Assembly (NCBI GenBank): GCA_900766355.1 | Contig: CAAFVD010000119.1 | Location: forward strand, 1-64,000 | Direction of reading: 5' to 3' | Source of the DNA: Candidatus Gastranaerophilales bacterium | GTDB lineage: Bacteria > Cyanobacteriota > Vampirovibrionia > Gastranaerophilales > Gastranaerophilaceae | Length of the DNA stretch: 64,000 bases | Shown here: positions 1 through 9,150 of the stretch, piece by piece | How positions within the stretch are numbered: position 1 is the stretch's first letter | Layout of the letters: every line of letters begins with the position of its first letter | Notes under the pieces: generated by a model | What the model saw: the letters and a program-made list of their open reading frames with translations, nothing else | The model's database searches: none | Told to the model about the DNA's origin: nothing | Program-made: the position numbers and the translations under genes

Positions 1-62
1 GCATGTATGAAGCACGCCGCCAGCGTTCGTCCTGAGCCAGGATCAAACTCTCCATTGTCAGA
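1..62 (-). rRNA. rrs: 16S ribosomal RNA, 5' end (partial)
   Basis: Read on the minus strand, bases 54 to 1 give the universal start of bacterial 16S rRNA, including the GAGTTTGATCCTGGCTCAG primer site and the conserved GAACGCTGGCGGCGTGC block. The gene runs off the left edge of the window, so only the first 55-62 bases are present. The exact 5' end cannot be fixed from sequence alone. Confidence 0.95.
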
Positions 63-540
63 AAGTTTATGTCCATCGTCTAATGAGGGCTAACTCATTA
101 AACTGCTCGACGTTATTTTTTCGTGATTTTATCACTGCGTTGTCTGTCATTTATTTAGAATCAACAAGTATTGTTTTGTCGTTTTCAGCTATTCTGTTTT
201 CAAGGTTCGAAAAACTTCGCTTGTTTTACTTTGTCATAAATTCGACTTTGTTAAAACTAACTTTATATACACTATCTTGATTGGCTGTGTAAGTTTAAAA
301 GTTCATCTGTGCTCTTTTGTTTTGGTATCCCTCTGTGTCCTGAGCACATTAACTATATTATTACATCAATTTTTAAATGCAACAATTAATTTTTAGATTT
401 TTTGGATTATTTTACAAAATCATATTATTACTGGATTTTAGCCCGTTACAAAACTTAATCAAAAATCTAATATTTAATTCTCAGCATGTCGATTCTTCAA
501 GAATAGCACATGTTTGATATGTCAACCCCATGACTTTTTA
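63..540 (-). promoter_or_regulatory. 16S rRNA leader and probable promoter region
   Basis: This gene-free stretch lies between the rRNA and a divergent diguanylate cyclase. On the minus strand there is a TTGACA at 525-520 and a TG-C-TATTCT extended -10 at 505-500, but the 14-nt spacer is short, so the promoter is tentative. Nearer the rRNA the leader carries AACCTTGAAAACAGAATAG (minus strand), resembling leader sequences around antitermination elements of other rRNA operons, and an inverted repeat TGTGCTC/GAGCACA at 308-314 and 342-348 that could form a processing stem. Short ORFs here look spurious. Confidence 0.45.
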
Positions 541-581
541 TTTTTTATCATTAAATTATACATCGTACGGGTATTAAATTT

Positions 582-1553
582 ATGCAAGATTTAACAACAA
601 AACATAGTTATATCGATATTATTAATGAATTTAGAAATCTTATTGATTTCATAAATTATGATGAAGTTTTATTAGAAAAACTTTTTCAAATAATTTCTAA
701 CCACTTTAATTTTGAAGCTATTGGAATATTTCTCAACAGTCCTGACAACCTTAAATCCAATACTTTAGAGCTTTTTACTCGAAGTGCAGACATTAACACA
801 AAGAAAATAGAAACGTCTTTTTTTAATAGCATGTCTAAATTTAAACAAATCATAAAATCAGAAACAAAACTACATTATTATCAGCATGACTCAATAACTA
901 TAGATTTAAAAAATGAGCTTACATTACCATTCTTGTTCAACGAAAAATTACTTGGTGGAATTTGTATCTATTCTTCACAAGAAATACTAAAAGAAGATAT
1001 TGAAACATTTAATTTGATAGTAAGAGAATTTCTTTCAATATTCAAACTAAGATACATCTATTCAGAACAAGTTTTCAAATCCTCTATTGATGCTCTCACA
1101 GGATTATACAATCGCAACCAATTTGATATTGGCCTAACACAAGAATTCAATAGAGCAGAGCGATACAAAACACCTTTTTCTATAGCAATGATTGACATTG
1201 ACCATTTTAAAAAAATCAATGACAACTTCGGACACCAATTTGGCGATTATGTACTCAAAGAAATTGCTAAAATAATTCAACACGCATTCAGAAAAACCGA
1301 TATCGTATATAGATATGGTGGAGAAGAAATCGTTATAATTATGCCAGAAACACCAGTAGAAAAAGCTTATTTACCTCTTGAAAAATTAAGAAAAAACATT
1401 GTAAGTCATAATTTTTTGGACAAAAAAGTAACAATAAGCATCGGGGTTGCGGAATACAAAGACGATACAAAAAACGGAAACGAAATTGTAAAAAATGCGG
1501 ACATAAAACTATATCAAGCTAAACAAAACGGCAGAAATATTGTTTGCTCATAA
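582..1553 (+). CDS. Diguanylate cyclase (GAF-like plus GGDEF)
   Basis: Predicted cytoplasmic enzyme making cyclic di-GMP from two GTP. Residues 1-155 look like a GAF-type sensor domain and residues 165-323 form a GGDEF domain beginning with DALTGLYNR. The active-site loop is GGEEI at 246-250, a functional variant, and an RxxD inhibitory I-site (RKTD, 237-240) sits exactly five residues before it, so product inhibition is expected. No membrane segment or signal peptide is visible. It stands alone, divergent from the rRNA operon. There is no clear ribosome-binding site before the ATG. In a flagellated cell the obvious role is control of motility versus attachment, but nothing in the sequence names its signal. 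Confidence 0.9.
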   Translation: MQDLTTKHSYIDIINEFRNLIDFINYDEVLLEKLFQIISNHFNFEAIGIFLNSPDNLKSNTLELFTRSADINTKKIETSFFNSMSKFKQIIKSETKLHYYQHDSITIDLKNELTLPFLFNEKLLGGICIYSSQEILKEDIETFNLIVREFLSIFKLRYIYSEQVFKSSIDALTGLYNRNQFDIGLTQEFNRAERYKTPFSIAMIDIDHFKKINDNFGHQFGDYVLKEIAKIIQHAFRKTDIVYRYGGEEIVIIMPETPVEKAYLPLEKLRKNIVSHNFLDKKVTISIGVAEYKDDTKNGNEIVKNADIKLYQAKQNGRNIVCS

Positions 1554-1613
1554 ATATCTAAATAAAAATAAGCCAAATAAAAATTAAACCTTTTAAATAA
1601 ACACAAAAAAGCA

Positions 1614-1639
1614 CAAAAAAAAGGATGCACAAGCATCCT
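1614..1639 (-). terminator. Terminator of yggS-sepF
   Basis: A perfect 7-bp stem AGGATGC/GCATCCT with a 4-nt loop lies at 1622-1639. On the minus strand it is followed by a run of eight or more T, the form of an intrinsic terminator for the sepF operon. The plus-strand side lacks a T run. Confidence 0.8.
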
Positions 1640-1671
1640 AAAAATCCAACTATCACAAATCAATTTATATA

Positions 1672-2160
1672 TTATAATGGTTTATTCCATAAAGATTCTG
1701 CAAATTTGCTTTGTGCTTGAGCATCTACTGACAAAGCAACATTATTTGGAGTAAAGATGAATACCATTTCGCCAACTTTTTGAGCAGTTCCATTAAGAGC
1801 GTGAGCTGCACCACAAACGAAATCAATTGTTCTTTGAGATTGTTCTTTGTCTAACAAATGAAGATTCAAAACAACAGTCTTTTTATCTTTCAAATGTTTA
1901 ACCATTTGACCAGCTTCACCAAAAGAACGAGGTTCAACTATCATAACTTCATAGCCTCTATAGTTAGGGTGATTTACAACCTTCATTTCTCTAGGGCTTT
2001 CTGTTCTTGTTGAATATTCAGGTTTAGTAACTCTTAATGCGTTACCATCTTCTACATATTCTTCTTCGCCACCGAAATCAAAAGCATCATCTTCTTCATC
2101 TCTTGTTAAACCTTGAGTTAAAAAATCAACTATTCCACTCAATCTTTCTGTTATTGTCAT
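1672..2160 (-). CDS. sepF: Cell division protein SepF
   Basis: SepF binds FtsZ and anchors the Z ring to the membrane through an N-terminal amphipathic helix. Here residues 1-18 form that helix, followed by an acidic linker (about 20-60) and the SepF domain (about 68-145) with the signature VVLNLHLLDKEQSQRTIDF. The length of 162 aa is typical. The start has a strong site, GGAGGAAAG, just before ATG. It follows yggS by 11 nt, the gene pair also seen in Firmicutes and Cyanobacteria, and ends at an intrinsic terminator. SepF in a diderm is a taxonomic pointer toward the Cyanobacteria/Melainabacteria group. Confidence 0.95.
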   Translation of the reverse strand: MTITERLSGIVDFLTQGLTRDEEDDAFDFGGEEEYVEDGNALRVTKPEYSTRTESPREMKVVNHPNYRGYEVMIVEPRSFGEAGQMVKHLKDKKTVVLNLHLLDKEQSQRTIDFVCGAAHALNGTAQKVGEMVFIFTPNNVALSVDAQAQSKFAESLWNKPL

Positions 2161-2171
2161 CTTTCCTCCGA

Positions 2172-2837
2172 TTATTTAAATAATATTCTTCCTAAACGTA
2201 TCATAGTAGCACCGTCCGCTACTGCTCTCTCATAATCATCACTCATACCCATTGATAATTCTTTTAAATCCAACTTGTATTTGTTACTTAATTCTGTTTT
2301 GATTTGTCCAGCCCTCTTAAATACTTTGTCGAGTTCTTCCTCACTAGCGCCAAATGGTGCCATACACATAAACCCGTCTATACTCAGGTTAGGCAATTTC
2401 AAAAGTTCTTCAAAATTATCATAAAGCTCTCTCTCACTAAATCCAAACTTTTGGACTTCCCCTGATATATTTATTTGTAACAATACTTTTTGGACCTTGC
2501 CTATCCCCCCTGCTGATTCTGATATTGCCTTTGCCAACTTTACTGAATCAACTGACTGAATATAATCAAAATACCTTACGACTCTATCAACCTTATTTGT
2601 TTGCAAATGACCGATAAAATGAAACTTGGAGTTTTTACGAATCTCATCAGGCAAATTTTCAATCTTTTGAATTGCATCATTTGCTCTAGACTCTCCAAAA
2701 TTTCTCAAACCTACTTCATAAGCGTCTAATATAGCCTCTAGCCCGTAATACTTTGTTACTGCAATTATATTTGGTGTATAAGGTACGATTGTTTTCTTTA
2801 CACGTAGAAGATTATCTCTAACACTATCTATTGTCAT
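2172..2837 (-). CDS. yggS: PLP homeostasis protein YggS/YlmE
   Basis: Member of the pyridoxal-phosphate binding protein family (PLPBP), a single TIM-barrel domain that buffers cellular PLP rather than catalysing a known reaction. Visible family motifs are IAVTKYY with the PLP lysine near the N terminus, NFGESR, HFIGHLQTNK, and the C-terminal phosphate-binding part SMGMSDDYERA...RLGRILF. At 221 aa it is full length. A strong promoter lies 24 nt upstream and sepF follows 11 nt downstream, so the two are co-transcribed; a similar order occurs in ylm-type division clusters. Confidence 0.93.
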   Translation of the reverse strand: MTIDSVRDNLLRVKKTIVPYTPNIIAVTKYYGLEAILDAYEVGLRNFGESRANDAIQKIENLPDEIRKNSKFHFIGHLQTNKVDRVVRYFDYIQSVDSVKLAKAISESAGGIGKVQKVLLQINISGEVQKFGFSERELYDNFEELLKLPNLSIDGFMCMAPFGASEEELDKVFKRAGQIKTELSNKYKLDLKELSMGMSDDYERAVADGATMIRLGRILFK

Positions 2838-2860
2838 ATAAATCTCCTCTACATTTTAAA

Positions 2861-2889
2861 ATTATATCTTATCCAAAATGATAAGACAA
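2861..2889 (-). promoter_or_regulatory. Sigma-70-type promoter of yggS-sepF with internal inverted repeat
   Basis: On the minus strand TTGTCT (2889-2884), a 17-nt spacer and a perfect TATAAT (2866-2861) lie just upstream of yggS. Within the spacer is CTTATC-N6-GATAAG (2868-2885), which could be an operator. The predicted 5' UTR is about 17 nt and includes the ribosome-binding site. Confidence 0.75.
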
Positions 2890-3063
2890 ATATTCAATTG
2901 TAAAAGTTTTCCCTCCTTTCGCGGATTCCTGAAACCCATGACGCACATGGAATTCAGCATGTTTTTAAATATTAAGTTTTGTTAAGTTTTTCTTTTTATA
3001 TTACAAACTTGACACGATTTCCAAGCCTTTTAATTATTAAGGGCATGCCCTAAAAAACTAAAA

Positions 3064-4671
3064 TTATTGACCTAGATATGTAATTGTTTCTAGAACTGAA
3101 CTTGCAGTTGAGAAAACTCTTGAATTAGCCTGAATTGCACGTTGCGCCATAATCATATTTGACAATTCTGTAGCCATATCAACATTTGAGCCTTCCAAAC
3201 CTCCTGATTTCAAAGAACCAAAGCCATTTGTGTTTGCCATACCATAAGCAAACTCACCAGCGTTTGGTCCAAGTGACCACAAGTTATCTGTTTTAGAAAT
3301 CAAACCAGCATCATTAATAACAGTACCCATTTGTATTACCATATTTGCAGGTTCCATACCTGTTGATGACATATCAAGGTCTGTCCCTTCTGCACCTGAT
3401 GATGTAATAACAACATTATCAGATGTAGTATATTGCCATAAAGCACGTCCATTATCATTAAACGAAACTGTTAAAGATGAGCCATCATTATATTTAGCCG
3501 TTACAATACCACCTTCTGAAACATACCAGTCTGAACGTTTGATTGCATCTGCAGTATTATTACCTGTACTGATTGTTGCAGATTTGTTCATTGTATTACT
3601 GTAGAATAATGTTTGACCAGCTTTTGCAGCATCAAGAGCATCATCAAAACCAACCTGAGTCAAAAAGTCTGTAGTTTGATTATCTGCGATAGACAACGCT
3701 TCACCAGAGTTATTTTCTATCTGTAGTCCGCCGTCCATTACTGCAAATGTAATGTTATTAAAACCTTGCGCATTGAACGAATTATTAACACTATCTACAA
3801 AATCTTGCAATGTACTTGATAAGTCGCCTTCACTAATTTTATAAGAAACTTGTTTTTGTACATTTCTTATTGTTACATTACCTGTTGCTGGGAATTCGCC
3901 CTTAATATAAGTACCATCATCACCTTTAAAGAATACATCTGTAGGCTCAACATCACCATACAAATCAGTCAATTCTTTTCTTTCTTGAGTTGTTAAATTC
4001 GCCATATCCATACGGTTGTATGTAACACCACCTTTTGTATACTGATTATTATTTACTTTAGTAAAATCAGCAACTGCAGCTTGAGAAGATGTACCACCAA
4101 CATTAAATATAAATGTACCCGTACGAACAGACACTGCATTTAAGTCATTAAGTTGTTTAGTTGCGATTTCAGCACTTGAAGTACCTTGAACAGCCACATT
4201 CAAAACAGAAGGCACTTTCACTGTATAATCAGAAGAACGAGGAGAATATTCGTTTGTTGTACCAACTACCTTATAACCAGCTGCTGTTACCAAATTACCA
4301 TCAGAATCTAAAGAAAAATGACCATCACGAGTAAAATATTGATTACCGCTACCATCTTGCACAATAAAATACCCATTACCTGAAATCATCAAATCTGATG
4401 ACAGACCTGTTTGTTGGAATGAGCCGTTTTCAAAATTTCTTGTAATTGAAGAAACTTGTGTACCTAAACCTATTTGTCGTGGATTTGTACCACCACCAGT
4501 CCTTGTAGCTGCAGAACCACTTGATAATGTTCTTGAAAACAATGTTGAAAACGTTACATTTGCAGTTTTATATGCAGTTGTATTAATATTGGCAACATTG
4601 TTAGCAACAACATTAATATGCGTTTGTCCTGCATCTATGCCTGTTTTTGATGTGTAAAGTGCCTGACTCAT
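3064..4671 (-). CDS. flgE: Flagellar hook protein FlgE
   Basis: Polymerises into the flagellar hook outside the cell after export by the flagellar type III apparatus. The N terminus has the rod/hook signature ANNVANINTTAYK (about 23-35) and the FlgE-like block ITRNFENGSFQQTG; residues 480-535 form the conserved C-terminal helix with GSNVDMATEL. The middle, about 130-450, is a long variable region, giving 535 aa, within the range for hook proteins. It is last in a fliJ-fliK-flgD-flgE group, 75 nt after flgD. It could be confused with FlgG or FlgF, but size and the adjacent hook-cap gene favour FlgE. Confidence 0.92.
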   Translation of the reverse strand: MSQALYTSKTGIDAGQTHINVVANNVANINTTAYKTANVTFSTLFSRTLSSGSAATRTGGGTNPRQIGLGTQVSSITRNFENGSFQQTGLSSDLMISGNGYFIVQDGSGNQYFTRDGHFSLDSDGNLVTAAGYKVVGTTNEYSPRSSDYTVKVPSVLNVAVQGTSSAEIATKQLNDLNAVSVRTGTFIFNVGGTSSQAAVADFTKVNNNQYTKGGVTYNRMDMANLTTQERKELTDLYGDVEPTDVFFKGDDGTYIKGEFPATGNVTIRNVQKQVSYKISEGDLSSTLQDFVDSVNNSFNAQGFNNITFAVMDGGLQIENNSGEALSIADNQTTDFLTQVGFDDALDAAKAGQTLFYSNTMNKSATISTGNNTADAIKRSDWYVSEGGIVTAKYNDGSSLTVSFNDNGRALWQYTTSDNVVITSSGAEGTDLDMSSTGMEPANMVIQMGTVINDAGLISKTDNLWSLGPNAGEFAYGMANTNGFGSLKSGGLEGSNVDMATELSNMIMAQRAIQANSRVFSTASSVLETITYLGQ

Positions 4672-4746
4672 TCTTCTTCTCTCTCCTCTAAATTTTTATA
4701 GTCTAGTTAAAATCCGTTTTATACTTTTGTTTGTTTAATAATTTGG

Positions 4747-5223
4747 TTATGAACCTTCTCCAGGGGTTCTGATATTTTGAACATTGGCAATTGAGTAATA
4801 TTTGCCATTTACTTTAATCTTTCCTGTACCATCAACAAAAGTTGCTTCTGTAACAGTACCTGTAATTGTTTCATTTGGTTTTTCTGTATCTGGAACTATG
4901 TCTACTTCCTTACCAATTAAAGATAAAGTTTGACTAATACCACTATTTTGGGCAACATTATTTGACAAAGATTCCAATGCTTTTGATAAACTTGTCAAAC
5001 CTTCATTCATTTGTGACATCTGCTCTAATGATGAATACTGCGCTAATTGAGATAACCATTGTTGATTATCTGTAGGCTCTGTAGGGTCTTGATTCTGCAT
5101 TTGTTTTAACATCAAACTTAAAAACATATCTTTGTCTGATGTTGAAACTTTACTGTTAGAATTAGCCTTATTATAAGCCGTTTCATTTGTCATTGAAGTT
5201 ATTGTACTACTAATTGTTGCCAT
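4747..5223 (-). CDS. flgD: Flagellar hook assembly (cap) protein FlgD
   Basis: FlgD caps the growing hook and is shed later. Residues about 31-75 carry the conserved FlgD segment (FLSLMLKQMQNQDPTEPTDN, then SLEQM). A short beta-rich C-terminal part, about 105-158, includes the GTVTEATF region. At 158 aa it is shorter than enterobacterial FlgD and lacks most of the Ig-like/tudor insert, as is common outside Gammaproteobacteria. It begins 5 nt after fliK ends. Confidence 0.9.
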   Translation of the reverse strand: MATISSTITSMTNETAYNKANSNSKVSTSDKDMFLSLMLKQMQNQDPTEPTDNQQWLSQLAQYSSLEQMSQMNEGLTSLSKALESLSNNVAQNSGISQTLSLIGKEVDIVPDTEKPNETITGTVTEATFVDGTGKIKVNGKYYSIANVQNIRTPGEGS

Positions 5224-5228
5224 TTTAT

Positions 5229-7082
5229 TTAGCCCTCTATTTCCTGTTCTTCATCGTTTTGAAACTTTGAGAACATTTTTTCAAATTCTTTTTCTTTTTC
5301 TTGTTCTTGATGACGTTTATCTTGTTCTTGCTTATTACCGCCATTACCTTCTTGCTCTGTATAGTCCATGTCAGCACTATTTTCAGATTGAGAAACCTTT
5401 ACTGACATATCATTAACCTGAACTCCTTGTGCAGATAATGTGTCTTTAAGATTCGATAAATTACTGTCAAGAATATCCTTAACCGTTTGTGATGCTACTT
5501 GCAATTCTGCAGTTAATCCATCTTTTGTATTTATCAACTGAATAGAAACCTTACCTAATGATTCTGGATTCAAAACCATAGTCAATTTTGCATTACTTGT
5601 ACTATTCATCATTTGAAGTTTACTATGGATTTGTGCCAAAACATCTTCTTTTGAAATATTCACTTGATTACTTGCTGATGCTGTTGTTTGAGTCCCTACA
5701 GTCATTGTTAATCGTTGAGAATGAACTTTATGAACTGAAACAGTTTCCACAGTTTGCATATTATTAGTGTCTGCCTGAGTATCCACAGGTTCAACGTCCT
5801 CAGAAACACTTGAAGTAAAGAAATTCTTTTTCAATTCTGATTTATCTTCAGCTTTTACATTATCATCTTGTGTTTCACCTTGAGCATTTTCATCTGATGA
5901 ACTATTATTTTCTTCCATTGTAGAATCTACATCATCAGCAACTGATTCAACATCTTGCAAATCACTAGAAGTATCAGAACTTACAGAATCACTTGCCAAT
6001 TTATTATCATTATTAAGCTCTGTATCTACAACCAAATCCTCTGTAACTTCTGAAGAATCTGCAACAGTCATATCAGCGGCTACTTCCTTTGTTTGAAGTG
6101 AAGTATCCTTTAAAACGACATTTTTTGTATCCGCATTCTTAATTTCTACATCAGGTTCTACAGTAACATCAGACCCTGTAGCAGTTTCTTTGTCCATCAT
6201 ATATTTAACGGCCTGTTCTGTTGAATCCATTAACGTAGAATCATCTGAAACATTTTCTATTTGTGAATCTGAAATATCTTCTATTGTTATATTCAAATCC
6301 TCAACCATTTTTTGTGATATCAAATCTTTTCCAACATTTTTTTCTGTATTTAATAAGTTAGCATCTTCTTTTGACAACAAATTATCAGAAACCTTTACCA
6401 TTACTGAATCTGTGTTATCAACATTTGCATCAATATTTGTATTAGATACCTGATTACCTACAACAGGAGTTGTTACATTAGCCAAATCTTCTGTAAGCTT
6501 TGATGTATCAACCATATCTGGTACATCTTCTAAAGAATCTTCGTCAACAACTAAAGTATTTTCTACATCTTCAGTTTCAGAAACGGTTGTATCAACTACT
6601 TCTTCAACTGTCTCAATATTATCATCTACATTCACAGTCAAATCATCTAAACAAGCATACTTTGAAACCACATCTGCTACAGGAACAGAAATATCTTGAC
6701 TAACTGTATCTTCTGTATCGTCAACATCACTTGTAGTTTCACTAGTAGAATCCGAAACTTGTGTCTGGCTATTAGTAGTAGAATTTGAACTACTTGCTGA
6801 TACAGAGTTTGTATCAACTACATTTGTTTTTGTAGAAGTATCTACACTACTAGAATTATTACTAACTACAGAATTGTTATTCATAACAGTTGTAGCAGTA
6901 GAAATATTAGCTACGGTATCATTTGAAGTAGCATTGTTTAATAAATCATTTTGTTTTGTGAAAGTTTTATTAGCAACATCAAGCACACTATCGAACTTTG
7001 CAACAGAACTATCAACATAACTGTTTTGAGTTGTTGCTAAGCTATCCAATATTAAACTGTTATTTGTTACTTGTTGTGCCAT
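5229..7082 (-). CDS. fliK: Flagellar hook-length control protein FliK
   Basis: FliK is the exported ruler that sets hook length and switches export specificity. Residues 1 to about 455 are low-complexity, rich in Ser, Thr, Asp, Glu and Val and strongly acidic, as expected for a disordered ruler region. The conserved FliK C-terminal domain spans about 465-565 and contains LTMVLNPESLGKVSIQL. The tail is charged (Glu, Gln, Lys). At 617 aa it is longer than the roughly 400 aa of Salmonella FliK. The ATG follows the fliJ stop codon directly (TAG-ATG), so translation is probably coupled. Confidence 0.9.
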   Translation of the reverse strand: MAQQVTNNSLILDSLATTQNSYVDSSVAKFDSVLDVANKTFTKQNDLLNNATSNDTVANISTATTVMNNNSVVSNNSSSVDTSTKTNVVDTNSVSASSSNSTTNSQTQVSDSTSETTSDVDDTEDTVSQDISVPVADVVSKYACLDDLTVNVDDNIETVEEVVDTTVSETEDVENTLVVDEDSLEDVPDMVDTSKLTEDLANVTTPVVGNQVSNTNIDANVDNTDSVMVKVSDNLLSKEDANLLNTEKNVGKDLISQKMVEDLNITIEDISDSQIENVSDDSTLMDSTEQAVKYMMDKETATGSDVTVEPDVEIKNADTKNVVLKDTSLQTKEVAADMTVADSSEVTEDLVVDTELNNDNKLASDSVSSDTSSDLQDVESVADDVDSTMEENNSSSDENAQGETQDDNVKAEDKSELKKNFFTSSVSEDVEPVDTQADTNNMQTVETVSVHKVHSQRLTMTVGTQTTASASNQVNISKEDVLAQIHSKLQMMNSTSNAKLTMVLNPESLGKVSIQLINTKDGLTAELQVASQTVKDILDSNLSNLKDTLSAQGVQVNDMSVKVSQSENSADMDYTEQEGNGGNKQEQDKRHQEQEKEKEFEKMFSKFQNDEEQEIEG

Positions 7083-7526
7083 CTAGCTAACCTTGTATCT
7101 TGTTGTCACAATATCATCAATTTCTTTTGCAGCTTTTTCCTCAAATGCTTGATAATAGGCTTTTTCTTGTTTTTCTTTAAGTTTTTCAAGAACTTTTACC
7201 TTTTTATAAACTTCATTTAGTTCAAGTTGTTTCATTCGCATGATATTTCTTGTATTTTGGATAACCATTCCTTGTTTTTTAGCCTCTGCCCCAAGTTTAA
7301 TTAAGTAGCCGTTACTTCCAGAAATAGTCGTTATATCCAAAACTGGTGAGTTACATATATCTTCTAAAGATGCCAAAACCTGAGCTGATTGCGAATTTAT
7401 TCTTTCTAATTCTTCAATCTGACTATTTAGGACTTTAACAATACTTGCCATTTCCTGTTGTTTCTTTTCCAGTTCCTTCTGCCTCATATCGAGAACAGCC
7501 TGAAGCCGAAACGTAAACTTTTTCAA
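7083..7526 (-). CDS. fliJ: Flagellar export protein FliJ
   Basis: FliJ is a coiled-coil stalk protein that works with the FliI ATPase and recycles export chaperones. The 147 aa are almost wholly predicted coiled coil and begin with the family-like MKKFTFRLQAVLDMRQKELE. The start codon is TTG at 7526, supported by GAGG 8 nt upstream. It is normally encoded directly after fliI, but here no fliI is adjacent; the only FliI-family gene in the window is at 60598-61944. It leads the fliJ-fliK-flgD-flgE group. Confidence 0.85.
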   Translation of the reverse strand: MKKFTFRLQAVLDMRQKELEKKQQEMASIVKVLNSQIEELERINSQSAQVLASLEDICNSPVLDITTISGSNGYLIKLGAEAKKQGMVIQNTRNIMRMKQLELNEVYKKVKVLEKLKEKQEKAYYQAFEEKAAKEIDDIVTTRYKVS

Positions 7527-7634
7527 ATTTTAACCTCTCTCCAGTGATATATGAGTACCACATTGTTAATTTACATCATTTGATGGGGCAACTACATCAT
7601 ACACACAGAGGATATTTTAACTAAAATACTAAAG

Positions 7635-7663
7635 TTGCTAATAAACTAACATTGTAGTAAAAT
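7635..7663 (+). promoter_or_regulatory. Promoter giving a leaderless mRNA for the DUF374 gene
   Basis: TTGCTA (7635-7640), a 17-nt spacer and TAAAAT (7658-7663) are followed by only six bases before the ATG at 7670. Transcription should begin at or next to the start codon, and no ribosome-binding site is present. Confidence 0.65.
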
Positions 7664-7669
7664 CAACTT

Positions 7670-8353
7670 ATGGTTAGATTTTTACACAATTTAGACAGAG
7701 ATAAAATTTCTCACGCAATATATTCTGTGTTCAAAATACAAGAATTTTTTACAGATATCCAAAATGTAGATTATCCTGAAAACGTGGATTCTTGTGTATA
7801 TGCAATGTGGCACGCACATCAATGTTGCGCACACGGATTCCCTAATAGAAACAAAGTGAATATAATGATTAGCCGTTCAAGAGATGGCGAAATTATCGCA
7901 AAAGTTTGTGAAAAATGGGGATTTAAAGTAGTTAGAGGCTCTAAAGGTAAAAAGGGTAGCACAGAAGCTACACTCCAAATGATTAATGAGCTAAAACATG
8001 GCAACTACGGTGCGATAATGGTTGACGGCCCTCACGGCCCTGCAAAAGTTTGCAAAGATGGTGTTGTAAAAATTGCCAAACTATCAGGGAAACCTATTGT
8101 ACCTGTTTTTTGGTATTCACCAAACCCAACATTTTTAAAATTTCCAACTTGGGACAAGTTTAGAATTCCGTTTTTCTCAACACATCTGATTAATCTTTAT
8201 GGTGAACCTATTTATGTTGATAAAAATAATACAGATGAGCAAGATGAACAAGTAAGACTTAAAGTCGAAAGAGCATTAGAAGAACTTGAAAAACAAGCTC
8301 CTCAAAAATATAAAGAGGTATTCAGATTCGGTATATGGAAAAAGAAAAAATAA
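7670..8353 (+). CDS. DUF374 lysophospholipid acyltransferase-family protein
   Basis: Belongs to the DUF374 branch of the LPLAT acyltransferase superfamily, which act at the inner membrane on lipids or lipid A-like substrates; the exact substrate is unknown. Characteristic parts are AMWHAHQ (about residues 43-49), ISRSRDGEIIAKV, and MVDGPHGPAK followed by AKLSGKPIVPV. At 227 aa it is full length for the family. No clear signal peptide is seen. The next gene overlaps its 3' end by 19 nt, giving a three-gene operon with overlaps. The promoter spacing suggests leaderless translation. Confidence 0.85.
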   Translation: MVRFLHNLDRDKISHAIYSVFKIQEFFTDIQNVDYPENVDSCVYAMWHAHQCCAHGFPNRNKVNIMISRSRDGEIIAKVCEKWGFKVVRGSKGKKGSTEATLQMINELKHGNYGAIMVDGPHGPAKVCKDGVVKIAKLSGKPIVPVFWYSPNPTFLKFPTWDKFRIPFFSTHLINLYGEPIYVDKNNTDEQDEQVRLKVERALEELEKQAPQKYKEVFRFGIWKKKK

Positions 8354-9150
8354 ATATTACTGCAATCCAAATGGAATCTATTATTGCAGATAAACAGGCT
8401 AATTTTGATAAAATAACAAAACTATTTAAAGAAAATATTAAACCCAACACAGATATTGTAGTTCTACCTGAACTATGGAATGTTGGTTGGGCTTGCGACA
8501 AGTTTATTGAAGCATCAGAAGAGATAAAAACAAGTAAAACTGTAGGCTTGTTATCAGAACTTGCGCAAAAATACAATGTTAATATACTCGGTGGCAGTTT
8601 TGTCAACAAGGTTAATGACAAATATTACAACACTTGCCCTGTTATCAACAGAGCAGGGAAATTGATTGCAACATATAATAAAAACCATCTATATTCTTAT
8701 TATGATGATAGCGAAGGTACATACATAACTCGAGGCGATAACCCTGTTATAGTTAATTTAGAAGGTATAAAAATCGGGCTAACTATATGTTATGATATTA
8801 GATTTCCTGAAATTTATAGAGCATACAGAAAAGCAAATGCAGATATCTTGGTTAATATGGCTGCTTGGCCTTTGTCTCGAGCTATACATTGGAACTCTCT
8901 TACTCAAGCAAGAGCAGTAGAAAACCAAACTTATATGGTAGCACTAACACAAACAGGAACTCTACCTACAGGTGCAAAAAATCTTGGACATTCACTTATA
9001 TATGATTATAGTGGAAATATACTTGATGAGATTAACACCAAAGAAGGAGGAATATCAGCAACAATAAATCTTAACGAAATGTATGACTTTAGAGATAAAT
9101 GCACTGTATTAAAAGATATACAGGAAAATTACGAGGTTATCTATGAATAA
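8335..9150 (+). CDS. Carbon-nitrogen hydrolase (nitrilase/omega-amidase family)
   Basis: Cytoplasmic amidase of the nitrilase superfamily. The Glu-Lys-Cys triad is visible: E46 in VVLPELWN, K116 in YNKNHLY and C152 in LTICYDIRFPE. The sequence is closest in feel to the omega-amidase/YafV group that hydrolyses alpha-ketoglutaramate or repairs deaminated glutathione, but substrate cannot be assigned from sequence alone. It overlaps the acyltransferase by 19 nt and the carboxypeptidase by 8 nt, so the three are translationally coupled. At 271 aa it is complete. Confidence 0.9.
   Translation: MEKEKINITAIQMESIIADKQANFDKITKLFKENIKPNTDIVVLPELWNVGWACDKFIEASEEIKTSKTVGLLSELAQKYNVNILGGSFVNKVNDKYYNTCPVINRAGKLIATYNKNHLYSYYDDSEGTYITRGDNPVIVNLEGIKIGLTICYDIRFPEIYRAYRKANADILVNMAAWPLSRAIHWNSLTQARAVENQTYMVALTQTGTLPTGAKNLGHSLIYDYSGNILDEINTKEGGISATINLNEMYDFRDKCTVLKDIQENYEVIYE

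Noticed and set aside
83..280. 65-aa ORF next to the 16S rRNA
   Set aside because: It lies in the transcribed rRNA leader on the opposite strand, has no ribosome-binding site and its sequence is low-complexity hydrophobic.
2905..2960. Small hairpin (CCATG/CATGG) upstream of yggS as a riboswitch
   Set aside because: It lies upstream of the yggS promoter, so it is not in that transcript, and it is too small to match any known class.
5229..7082. Plus-strand ORFs inside fliK
   Set aside because: They are artefacts of the low-complexity, stop-poor antisense of fliK.
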